Assembly: GCF_013376005.1 (NCBI RefSeq)
Contig: NZ_JABMJK010000003.1
Location: 124,001 to 188,000 of the forward strand
DNA from: Duganella sp. SG902
GTDB lineage: Bacteria > Pseudomonadota > Gammaproteobacteria > Burkholderiales > Burkholderiaceae_D
Direction: 5' to 3'
Length of the DNA: 64,000 nt
In this document: positions 37,628-45,315 of the stretch, piece by piece
Numbering within the stretch: position 1 is the first letter of the stretch
How the letters are laid out: every line of letters starts with the position of its first letter
Made by a program: the position numbers and the translations under genes
Notes under the pieces: generated by a model
The model's input: the letters and a program-made list of their open reading frames with translations, nothing else
What the model was told of the DNA's origin: nothing
The model's database searches: none

Positions 37628-38653
37628 TTAGGCGCCGCCCGCGCCCTGCCCGGCCGGCGCCAGCGAGGCGCGCACGGTCACGCTGACCGGGTAGTCGCGG
37701 GTCACCGGGCGCTGCAGGCCGTAGCAGCGGTTGAGCAGGTCGCTCACGCCGTTCTGCGTCATCTCGCGCCATGGCATGTGCACCGTGGTCAGGCGCGGGG
37801 CCGAGAACTCGGCGCTCGGGGTGTCGTCGTAGCCGATCACCGAGATCTCGTGCGGCACGCGGATGCCGGCCTCCTGGAAGTACGCCAGGGCGCCGGCCGC
37901 CATCTCGTCGTTGGCGCAGAACATGGCGCTGCAGCGCCGGCCCGATTCCACCAGCTCCCTGGCGGCCGACCAGCCGCCGGCCGGCGAGAAGTCCTTCTCC
38001 ACCATCCACATGCGCTCGGTGTCGACGCCGGCCGCCGCCAGTTCGCGCCGGAAGGCGGCCACCCGCACCACGTTGTCGGGCAGGCTGGCCGGGCCCGACA
38101 CCAGCGCGATCTCGCGGTGGCCGTGCGCGAGCAGCGCGCGCGCGGCCAGCGTGCCGCCCAGCGTGTGGTCGACCGTGAAGCATTGCCCGGCGATGCTGTC
38201 GAAGTGGTGGTTGAGCAGCACCATCGGCGTCGGCCGCGGCCCCAGCGTGGCCAGGTCCTCCTCCAGCAGCACGTTGGTCATCAGGATCAGGCCGTCGCAG
38301 CCGCGCTCGACCAGGAAGGCCATGCCCTCGATGGCCTGCTGGCGCGCGCCGCCCAGGCCGGCGCCGAAGGCCACCACCATGTGCAGGCCGGCCGCGCGCA
38401 GCTCGGTGTCGATGATTTGCAGGATGGGGGTGTAGAAGGTGCCGCTCAGCACGGGGATGTAGACGCCGATCATCTTGCTGTTGCCGGACAGCAGGGTGCG
38501 CGCCGCGTGCGAGGGCCGGAAGCCCAGCTCGTCGATGGCGGCGCGCACCCTGGCCAGCGTCGCCGGCGACACCGAGCCCTTGCCGCTGACCACGCGCGAT
38601 GCCGTGCCCAGTCCCACGCCCGCCAGCCGGGCCACGTCTTTAATGGTCGCCAC
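37628..38653 (-). CDS. LacI-family transcriptional regulator
   Basis: This 341-aa repressor has the LacI helix-turn-helix and hinge (ATIKDVARLAGVGLGTASRVVSG, then HAARTLLSGNSKMIGVYIP) and a periplasmic-binding-like core with GYDDTPSAEF and a C-terminal dimerisation part. The start is GTG at 38653. It diverges from the 991-aa TonB receptor across a 322-base region with three LacI-type palindromes, so it very likely controls that receptor and itself. The effector is probably a sugar, as for most relatives, but cannot be named. Confidence 0.92.
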   Translation of the reverse strand: MATIKDVARLAGVGLGTASRVVSGKGSVSPATLARVRAAIDELGFRPSHAARTLLSGNSKMIGVYIPVLSGTFYTPILQIIDTELRAAGLHMVVAFGAGLGGARQQAIEGMAFLVERGCDGLILMTNVLLEEDLATLGPRPTPMVLLNHHFDSIAGQCFTVDHTLGGTLAARALLAHGHREIALVSGPASLPDNVVRVAAFRRELAAAGVDTERMWMVEKDFSPAGGWSAARELVESGRRCSAMFCANDEMAAGALAYFQEAGIRVPHEISVIGYDDTPSAEFSAPRLTTVHMPWREMTQNGVSDLLNRCYGLQRPVTRDYPVSVTVRASLAPAGQGAGGA

Positions 38654-38746
38654 TGTTTTGCTTTTTCACGTAAGTCATGAGGTTGAGGAAGGTGACGCTC
38701 CAGTATACCCGACGGCGCGCCGCCAAGGCCTCGGGCCATGCCGGCA

Positions 38747-38760
38747 TGGAAACGTTCCCA
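38747..38760. promoter_or_regulatory. LacI-type operator candidate O1
   Basis: TGGAAACGTTCCCA, symmetric at 6 of 7 paired positions around a central CG, as LacI-family sites usually are. It lies 94 bases upstream of the lacI-type start codon and may serve autoregulation or looping. Confidence 0.55.
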
Positions 38761-38803
38761 GATGATGGCACCGGGGCGCCGGGCTGTCAACGCGCGGGCC
38801 GCG

Positions 38804-38819
38804 TTGGAAACGTTGCCAA
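38804..38819. promoter_or_regulatory. LacI-type operator candidate O2
   Basis: TTGGAAACGTTGCCAA, symmetric at 7 of 8 paired positions around CG. It shares the core GGAAACGTT with the candidate at 38747, spaced 57 bases centre to centre. It sits upstream of the receptor -35 box. Confidence 0.6.
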
Positions 38820-38866
38820 TTAGCCTCACCCGGGGCGCTTTTTGGGCCCGGCTGCTGCGCTGCGAA

Positions 38867-38896
38867 TTGACTTTGATTTTTCAGGAATGCTATATT
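38867..38896 (+). promoter_or_regulatory. Sigma-70 promoter of the TonB receptor gene
   Basis: TTGACT (38867-38872) and TATATT (38891-38896) with an 18-base spacer. The predicted start point, about 38903, immediately precedes the perfect palindrome at 38907, so a bound repressor would block initiation. Confidence 0.7.
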
Positions 38897-38906
38897 CGCA
38901 ATCGTA

Positions 38907-38922
38907 TTGGAAAGCTTTCCAA
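38907..38922. promoter_or_regulatory. LacI-type operator candidate O3, perfect palindrome
   Basis: TTGGAAAGCTTTCCAA is a perfect 16-bp palindrome placed just downstream of the -10 box. It shares TTGGAAA half-sites with the candidate at 38804 but has a GC rather than CG centre. The rest of the 322-base region (38654-38975) contains no gene. Confidence 0.7.
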
Positions 38923-38975
38923 GGCCTTCCAAGCGGTACCGCAGGCGCAGTAGTTCATAAAAACCAGGAGATAAC

Positions 38976-41951
38976 ATGCATTATCCAAAGGCACGACAAA
39001 CTTTAATGAGTCTGGCAGTCGCCAGCGCCTGCGCGGCGGTCCACGCGCAGGAAGCCCCCGCCCCGGTGAAGGCCGCCGAGGCGCAACCGGAGGTCCAGAG
39101 CGTGGTCGTGACCGGCCTGCGCCAGTCGCTGATTTCCTCGATGAACCTGAAACGCAATTCCGACGGCATCGTCGACGGCATCGTGGCCGAGGACATCGGC
39201 AAGTTCCCCGACACCAACCTGGCCGAGTCGCTGCAGCGCATCTCGGGCGTGTCGATCGACCGCTCGATCGGCGAGGGTTCCAAGATCACCGTGCGCGGCG
39301 TCGGCCCCGACTTCAACATGGTGCTGCTGAACGGGCGCCAGATGCCGACCTCCAACCTGGGCGACCTGAACGGCCGCGCCTTCGACTTCGCCAACCTGGC
39401 GTCGGAGGCGATCTCGCAGATCCAGGTGTACAAGACCAGCCGCGCCGAGTCGCCGACCGGCGGCATCGGCGCCACCCTGAACGTGATGACCGCGCGCCCG
39501 TTCGAGCGGCCCGGCCTGCATGCCAGCATCGGCGCCAAGGCCGTGCACGACACCACCAACGGCAACCTGCCGGGCGACGTCAAGGCCGGCAGCTCGACCA
39601 CGCCGGAGGTGTCGGGCATCTATTCCAACACCTTCGCCGACAACACCTTCGGCGTGGCGCTGACCGGCAGCTACCAGGAACGCAACCTCGGCTACAACAC
39701 CGCCGCCGTCTCCAACGGCTGGAAGGGCCCGTTCCGCGGCGATGAGAACAACTGGGGCACCATTCCCAACGGCCCGAGCGAGAGCTGCCCGGCCTGCACC
39801 ATCACCAACCGCCCGACCGGCAGCCAGCTGTACTCGGTGCCGCAAAACCTGAACTACAACTTCAACGGCGTCAAGCGCCAGCGCACCAACGCCCAGCTGA
39901 CCCTGCAGTACAAGCCGGTCAGCACCCTGGTCACCACGCTGGACTACACGTATTCGGAAAACAAGATCCAGACCAAGCGCAACGATATTTCGGCGTGGTT
40001 CAACTTCGGCCCGTCGAGCAGCGCGTGGACCGCCGGTTCGCCATCGAGCCCGCTGATTTACAAAGAAATCATCCCGCTGAAAGACGGCATCGGCACGTCC
40101 GACATCGCCATGGGCGCCGCCGACTTCGCCACCAAGACGCAAAACAAGTCGCTCGGCTTCAACGCCGTGTGGAAGCCGACCAGCGAGCTACGCTTCGACT
40201 TCGACACCCACCACTCGACCGCCACCTCGGGCGCGGACAGCCCGTTCGGCTCCAGCAACACGCTGGGCACCGCCAGCTTCAGCCGCGGCAACACCACCGC
40301 CGACTTCAGCAAGGACTTCCCGGTGCTGAGCATCGAGGGCGCCGACTTCGTCAAGGCCGGCCAGCAGGTCACCGGCTCGGTGTTCACCAATTCCTATATG
40401 CGCGGCGAGGTCGACCAGACCCAGGTCAAGGGCGCGTGGAAGGTGTTGGACGCGTCCGAGCTGAAGTTCGGCCTCGGCTACACCAAGGTCGACAACCGCT
40501 CGGCCTTCTCCAACAACCAGCGCGACACCTGGGGCGGCGCCACCAAGCCGAGCGACTACCCGAGCAGCGTGTGGCATCCGGCCAGCGTGCGCCAGTACTT
40601 CGACCAGATCGACGGCAGCGGCAGCCCCAACCTGTTCAACCAGTTCTACACCTTCAACTTCGCCCAGGTGCGCCAGCTGGTGGCCACCGCCTCCGGCAAG
40701 CCGGAGCTGTACCTGCCGAAGACCTTCTTCGACAACGACGCCCGCACCTCGGAGAAATCCAAGTCGCTGTACCTGCAGTTCAACACCGACTGGGATACCG
40801 CGCTGCCGATCCACACCGCGCTGGGCGTGCGCTACGAGAAGACCGACGTAGTCTCGACCGCGCTGGTGCCGGCCGCCGTCAACATCCGGTGGGTGTCGCA
40901 GAACGAGTTCCCGATCACCTTCGGCGATCCGACCTTCACCACCCTGACCGGCAAGTACAACAACCTGCTGCCGAGCTTTGACTCCGACATCGAGCTGACG
41001 GCCAACCAGAAGATGCGCTTCAGCTACGGCGAGACCATCGGCCGGCCGCGCTACGACCAGATCCAGGGCGGCACCACGCTGAATTCGCTGGTGCGCACCG
41101 ACGGCGGCACCGGCTCGCAGGGCAATCCGTCGCTGAAGCCGGTCAAGTCGAAGAACTTCGACCTGTCCTACGAGTGGTATTACGGCAAGCAGAACTTCGT
41201 CTCGCTGGGCTTGTTCAAGAAGAACCTGGAGAACTATGCCGGCCAGTCGCAGATCATCGCCACGCCGTTCAACCTGCACACGCCGGTGGGCGGCGCGCTG
41301 TGGAACGAGGCGCTGTCGGCCGGCAAGTGCCAGTCGGCGGACACCACCTGCATCCGCAACTACATCTTCGCCAACCACCCGACGGCGCCGGGCGTGACGC
41401 CGCCGGGCGTCAATGGCGACGTCAACGGCTCCATCGTCGGCCAGCCGAGCGATCCGGTCGCCAACTTCCGCATCACCTCCTTCTCCAACCAGAAGAAGGC
41501 CGACCTGAGCGGCGCCGAGATCAACCTGCAGCACATGTTCGGCGAGAGCGGCTTCGGCGTGTCGACCAACTACACCTATGTGCACTCGGGCCTGCGCTAC
41601 GACAACAACAAGCTGGGCGAGCAGTTCGCGCTGGTGGGCCTGTCCAACTCGTACAACGTGATCGGCATCTACGAGGACAAGAAGTGGACCGCGCGCCTGG
41701 CCTACAACTGGCGCGGCGAGTTCCTGGCCTCGACCTTCGACGGTTCCGGCCCGAACCCGCAGTACGTGGAGCCGTATGGCCAGGTCGACATCAGCGTCAC
41801 CTACGCCTTCAACGACAAGCTCAGCGTGCAGCTGGAGGGCATCAACGTCACCAACGAGATCACCCGCGTGCACAGCCGCACCAAGCAGCAGCTGGAGTCG
41901 GTGACGCAGAACGGGCCGCGTTACATGGTGGGCCTGCGCTACAAGTTCTGA
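38976..41951 (+). CDS. TonB-dependent outer-membrane receptor, 991 aa
   Basis: A Sec signal peptide (to about AAVHA) is followed by a TonB-box-like segment (QSVVVTGLRQSL), a plug domain (about residues 45-165; VAEDIGKFPDTNLAESLQRI, ITVRGVGPDFNMVLLNGRQMP) and a 22-strand barrel ending in the aromatic terminus YMVGLRYKF. The plug pattern belongs to the large receptor group common in Xanthomonas, Caulobacter and Massilia that often takes up oligosaccharides. The ribosome site AGGAGA precedes the ATG. A terminator follows, separating it from the halogenase-like operon. LacI-type operators suggest a sugar-derived inducer. Confidence 0.93.
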   Translation: MHYPKARQTLMSLAVASACAAVHAQEAPAPVKAAEAQPEVQSVVVTGLRQSLISSMNLKRNSDGIVDGIVAEDIGKFPDTNLAESLQRISGVSIDRSIGEGSKITVRGVGPDFNMVLLNGRQMPTSNLGDLNGRAFDFANLASEAISQIQVYKTSRAESPTGGIGATLNVMTARPFERPGLHASIGAKAVHDTTNGNLPGDVKAGSSTTPEVSGIYSNTFADNTFGVALTGSYQERNLGYNTAAVSNGWKGPFRGDENNWGTIPNGPSESCPACTITNRPTGSQLYSVPQNLNYNFNGVKRQRTNAQLTLQYKPVSTLVTTLDYTYSENKIQTKRNDISAWFNFGPSSSAWTAGSPSSPLIYKEIIPLKDGIGTSDIAMGAADFATKTQNKSLGFNAVWKPTSELRFDFDTHHSTATSGADSPFGSSNTLGTASFSRGNTTADFSKDFPVLSIEGADFVKAGQQVTGSVFTNSYMRGEVDQTQVKGAWKVLDASELKFGLGYTKVDNRSAFSNNQRDTWGGATKPSDYPSSVWHPASVRQYFDQIDGSGSPNLFNQFYTFNFAQVRQLVATASGKPELYLPKTFFDNDARTSEKSKSLYLQFNTDWDTALPIHTALGVRYEKTDVVSTALVPAAVNIRWVSQNEFPITFGDPTFTTLTGKYNNLLPSFDSDIELTANQKMRFSYGETIGRPRYDQIQGGTTLNSLVRTDGGTGSQGNPSLKPVKSKNFDLSYEWYYGKQNFVSLGLFKKNLENYAGQSQIIATPFNLHTPVGGALWNEALSAGKCQSADTTCIRNYIFANHPTAPGVTPPGVNGDVNGSIVGQPSDPVANFRITSFSNQKKADLSGAEINLQHMFGESGFGVSTNYTYVHSGLRYDNNKLGEQFALVGLSNSYNVIGIYEDKKWTARLAYNWRGEFLASTFDGSGPNPQYVEPYGQVDISVTYAFNDKLSVQLEGINVTNEITRVHSRTKQQLESVTQNGPRYMVGLRYKF

Positions 41952-41970
41952 TTGTTGTAGTAATGCCACG

Positions 41971-42001
41971 AAAAGGCCGCTGTTCCGTCAGCGGCCTTTT
42001 T
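41971..42001 (+). terminator. Intrinsic terminator between receptor and halogenase-like gene
   Basis: A 12-bp perfect stem (AAAAGGCCGCTG/CAGCGGCCTTTT) with a 6-base loop, ending in six T. It lies 19 bases after the receptor stop and leaves only 42 bases before the next start codon. Confidence 0.92.
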
Positions 42002-42022
42002 TCGGTTACACTCCCTGTAATC

Positions 42023-42034
42023 TATTACGTAATA
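42023..42034. promoter_or_regulatory. 12-bp palindrome before the first halogenase-like gene
   Basis: TATTACGTAATA is perfectly symmetric and ends 9 bases before the start codon at 42044. With only 42 bases between terminator and start, it probably overlaps the promoter or start point and may be an operator. It does not resemble the LacI-type sites upstream of the receptor. Confidence 0.45.
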
Positions 42035-42043
42035 AGACCAGTT

Positions 42044-43579
42044 ATGCTGAGACGTATCGTGATCGTAGGCGGCGGTTCGGCCGGCTGGATGACCGCCGGC
42101 CTGCTCGCCGCCGAACATCGCGCCGCCGACGGCGTGCAGGTGACGCTGATCGAGTCACCCGAGGTGGCGCCGATCGGGGTCGGCGAGGGCACCTGGCCCA
42201 GCATGCGCGACACGCTGCGCCGCATCGGCGTGTCCGAATCCGACTTCTTCCGGGAATGCGACGCCTCGTTCAAGCAGGGCTCGCGCTTCAACCGCTGGGT
42301 CGACGGCGGCGACCACGACTATTACTTCCATCCCTTCGTGCTGCCGCAGGGCTATGGCGAGGTCAACCTGCCGCAATATTGGCAGGCCGGGCATCCGCGG
42401 GTGCCGTTCGCCGACCTGGTGAGCTTCCAGCCGCACCTGTGCGCCCAGGGCCGCGCGCCCAAGCAGGTGGTCACGCCCGAGTACGCGGCGGTGGCCAACT
42501 ATGGCTATCACCTGGACGCCGGCAAGTTCGGCCTGTTCCTGCGCAAGCACTGCCTGGAACAGCTGGGCGTGCGGTACGTGCCGGACCATGTGGTGGGCGT
42601 CACCTCGCACGAGAACGGCGACATCGCCGCGCTGCAAACGCAAGGCCATGGCGCGCTCGAGGGCGACCTGTTCATCGACTGCACCGGCATGCGCTCGCTG
42701 CTGCTGGGCCAGCATTACGGCATTCCGCTGGTCGCGCAGCAGCACGCGCTGTACAACGACTCGGCGCTGGCGGTGCAGGTGCCCTACCCGGCCGACGACT
42801 ACCCGATCGCCTCGCAGACCTCGTCCACCGCGCAGAGCGCCGGCTGGATCTGGGACATCGGCCTGCCGAGCCGGCGCGGCGTCGGCCACGTGTACGCCAG
42901 CGGCTACATCAGCGACGACCAGGCCGAGGCCGAGCTGCGCGCCTACATCGCGCGCACCAGCGGCCAGACCGACATCGCGGCGCCGCGCCAGCTGCGCTTC
43001 ACGCCCGGCTACCGCGAAAAATTCTGGCACCGCAACTGCGTGGCGATCGGCCTGTCGGCCGGCTTCATCGAGCCGCTGGAGGCGTCGGCGCTGGCGCTGG
43101 TGGAGATGTCGGCGGCGATGGTGTGCGACGAGCTGCCGGCCACGCGCGCGGCGATGGACATCGTGGCCGCGCGCTTCAACGAGGCCTTCACCTACCGCTG
43201 GGAGCGGGTGATCGATTTCCTCAAGCTGCACTACGTGCTGAGCCGGCGGCGCGACAGCGCCTACTGGCGCGACAACACCGATCCGGCCAGGACGCCGGCG
43301 CGCCTGCGCGACCTGCTGACGCTGTGGCGCCACCGGGCGCCGTCGCGCGCCGACCTTGACCGCATCGAGGAGGTGTTCCCCACCGCCAGCTACCAATACA
43401 TCCTGTACGGCATGGGCTTCCGCGGCGATTTCAGCCGCGCGCCCCGGCCGCAGGAGGCCGCCATGGCCGACCACTATTTCCAGGAAGCCGCCGAGCTCAC
43501 CCGGAAAATGCTGGGCGCGCTGCCCGACAACCGCGCGCTCATCGATCACATCAAGCGTCACGGCTTGCAAAAAATCTAG
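42044..43579 (+). CDS. Tryptophan-halogenase-family flavoprotein, variant WxWxI motif
   Basis: This 511-aa protein has the FAD motif VIVGGGSAGWMTAG, the GVGEGTWPS loop, the catalytic-type Lys77 in DASFKQGSRF (equivalent by memory to PrnA Lys79) and GLSAGFIEPLEAS. The halogenase motif is altered: GWIWDIGLP instead of GWxWxIP. FADH2 would come from a separate reductase. The ATG at 42044 has no good ribosome site and lies just after a terminator, so it may have its own promoter. SapC follows after 14 bases. Substrate unknown; free tryptophan is not assumed. Confidence 0.85.
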   Translation: MLRRIVIVGGGSAGWMTAGLLAAEHRAADGVQVTLIESPEVAPIGVGEGTWPSMRDTLRRIGVSESDFFRECDASFKQGSRFNRWVDGGDHDYYFHPFVLPQGYGEVNLPQYWQAGHPRVPFADLVSFQPHLCAQGRAPKQVVTPEYAAVANYGYHLDAGKFGLFLRKHCLEQLGVRYVPDHVVGVTSHENGDIAALQTQGHGALEGDLFIDCTGMRSLLLGQHYGIPLVAQQHALYNDSALAVQVPYPADDYPIASQTSSTAQSAGWIWDIGLPSRRGVGHVYASGYISDDQAEAELRAYIARTSGQTDIAAPRQLRFTPGYREKFWHRNCVAIGLSAGFIEPLEASALALVEMSAAMVCDELPATRAAMDIVAARFNEAFTYRWERVIDFLKLHYVLSRRRDSAYWRDNTDPARTPARLRDLLTLWRHRAPSRADLDRIEEVFPTASYQYILYGMGFRGDFSRAPRPQEAAMADHYFQEAAELTRKMLGALPDNRALIDHIKRHGLQKI

Positions 43580-43593
43580 AACGAGAGACCCCT

Positions 43594-44298
43594 ATGCCCA
43601 ACCCGGTTTTACTGAACAACCTTGAACACCGCGACCTGCGCGTGATCACCCGCCGCGGCGCCGAGTACGGCGACCAGGTGATGTCGGCGGTCACCTTCCC
43701 GGCCGAATTCCGCGACGCGCAAGCGTGCTATCCGATCGTGTTCCGCAAGACCGTGGACGGCCTCGGCTTCGAGGCCATCACGCTGTTCGGCTTCCAGGAG
43801 GGCGAGAACCTGTTCCTCCAGGGCGAGCGCTGGGACGCGCCCTACGTGCCGATGATGATCGAGCGCCAGCCCTTCCTGATCGGCGTCAACGGCGAGGAAT
43901 TGATGGTCAACGTCGACCTCGACCACCCGCGCGTGAGCCGCAGCGACGGCGTCGAGGTGTTCAAGCCGCACGGCGGCACCACCGAGTTCCTGGAGCGCGC
44001 CAACTCGCTGCTGTTCGCGATCCACCAGGGCCTGCAGGGCGGGCAGGGTTTCCTCAGCGCGCTGCTGGAGCACGAGCTGCTGGAAAGCTTCGTGCTGGAC
44101 GTCGAGCTCAACGACGGCTCGCAGAACCGCCTGGTCGGCTTCTACACCATCAACGAGGACCGGCTGCAGGCGCTCAGCGGCGAGGCGGTGGCCAGGCTGC
44201 ACGCGGCCAACCACCTGCAGGCGATCTACCTGGTGATCGCCTCGCTGTCCAACTTCCGCATGCTGATCGACCGCAAGAACGCCACGCTCCATGTCTGA
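43594..44298 (+). CDS. SapC-family protein
   Basis: This 234-aa soluble protein matches the SapC family: LEHRDLRVITRRGAEYGD, an MSAVTFPAEFRDAQACYPIVF segment, LFLQGERWDAPYVPMMIERQ and a C-terminal AIYLVIASLSNFRMLIDRKN. SapC was named in Campylobacter surface-layer loci, but in Xanthomonas, Caulobacter and Massilia-type genomes it recurs next to TonB receptors and tryptophan-halogenase-like genes. Its biochemical role is unknown. No signal peptide. It overlaps the next gene by 8 bases, implying coupled translation. Confidence 0.88.
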   Translation: MPNPVLLNNLEHRDLRVITRRGAEYGDQVMSAVTFPAEFRDAQACYPIVFRKTVDGLGFEAITLFGFQEGENLFLQGERWDAPYVPMMIERQPFLIGVNGEELMVNVDLDHPRVSRSDGVEVFKPHGGTTEFLERANSLLFAIHQGLQGGQGFLSALLEHELLESFVLDVELNDGSQNRLVGFYTINEDRLQALSGEAVARLHAANHLQAIYLVIASLSNFRMLIDRKNATLHV

Positions 44299-45295
44299 CG
44301 CCATCCGCGAGGTCGGCGGCCTGGGGCCGGACGACCTGACCGACGAGATCCTCGGCGCCACCACGCCGCTGGTGCTGCGCGGGCTGGCGTCCGGCTGGCC
44401 GATGGTGCGGGCGGCGCTGGAATCGGACCGCGCCGGCAGCGACTACCTGCGGCGCCACTACCAGGGCGCCACCGTGGGCGCCATGCTGGGCCCGCCGGAG
44501 GCGGACGGCCGCTTCTTCTACAACGGCGACCTGAGCGGCTTCAACTTCCAGCCGGTGCACGTCAAGCTGACCGGCGTGCTCGACGAGATCGAGGCCAAGC
44601 GCCACCTGAATCCGGCGCCGACCGTGTACGTGGGCTCGACCACCATCGACACCTGCCTGCCCGGCTTCCGCCGGCACAACGACCTCAACCTGGGGCAGCG
44701 CGACGCCCTGGCCAGCATCTGGATCGGCAACCGCACCCGCATCGCCGCCCACTACGACCTGCCCGACAACCTGGCGGTGGTGGCGGCCGGGCACCGGCGC
44801 TTCACGCTGCTGCCGCCGAACCAGCTGAAGAACCTGTACGTCGGGCCGGTGGACTTCACGCCGGCCGGGCAGGCCATCAGCCTGGTGGACTTCCTCAACC
44901 CGGACCTCGAGCGCCACCCGCGCTTCGCCGAGGCGCTCGCGCACGCGCAAAGCGCCGTGCTGGGGCCGGGCGACGCGCTGTTCATCCCCAGCATGTGGTG
45001 GCACCACATCGAGGCGCTGGACGCCTTCAACGTGCTGGTCAACTACTGGTGGCGGCAGTCGCCGGACTACATGGACACGCCGACCAACGCGCTGATGGCG
45101 GCCTTCCTCACCATGCGCGACCTGCCGCCCGCGCAGCGCAAGGCATGGCAGGAGATCTTCCGCCACTACATCTTCGAGGCGGACGAGCAGACCGCCGCCC
45201 ACATCCCGCCCCACGCGCGCGGGGTGCTGGCGCCGCTGACCGAGGATGGCGCGCGGGCGCTGCGCGCGCACTTACTCAAACGCTTCAATCGCTAA
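44291..45295 (+). CDS. JmjC/cupin-like 2-oxoglutarate oxygenase
   Basis: This 334-aa protein has a cupin-8/JmjC domain: LRGLASGWPMVRAALES near the N terminus, the iron-binding HxD in AAHYDLPDNL (about residue 155), the LLPPNQLKNLYVGP segment and the distal His in SMWWHHIEALD. This is the FIH/JmjC arrangement, so Fe(II)/2-oxoglutarate-dependent hydroxylation of a protein or small molecule is likely. It starts inside the SapC gene and is followed by a second halogenase-like gene with ribosome site AAAGGAG. The set suggests concerted oxidation and halogenation of one target. Confidence 0.85.
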   Translation: MSDAIREVGGLGPDDLTDEILGATTPLVLRGLASGWPMVRAALESDRAGSDYLRRHYQGATVGAMLGPPEADGRFFYNGDLSGFNFQPVHVKLTGVLDEIEAKRHLNPAPTVYVGSTTIDTCLPGFRRHNDLNLGQRDALASIWIGNRTRIAAHYDLPDNLAVVAAGHRRFTLLPPNQLKNLYVGPVDFTPAGQAISLVDFLNPDLERHPRFAEALAHAQSAVLGPGDALFIPSMWWHHIEALDAFNVLVNYWWRQSPDYMDTPTNALMAAFLTMRDLPPAQRKAWQEIFRHYIFEADEQTAAHIPPHARGVLAPLTEDGARALRAHLLKRFNR

Positions 45296-45315
45296 GCATA
45301 AAAGGAGACCACCAC

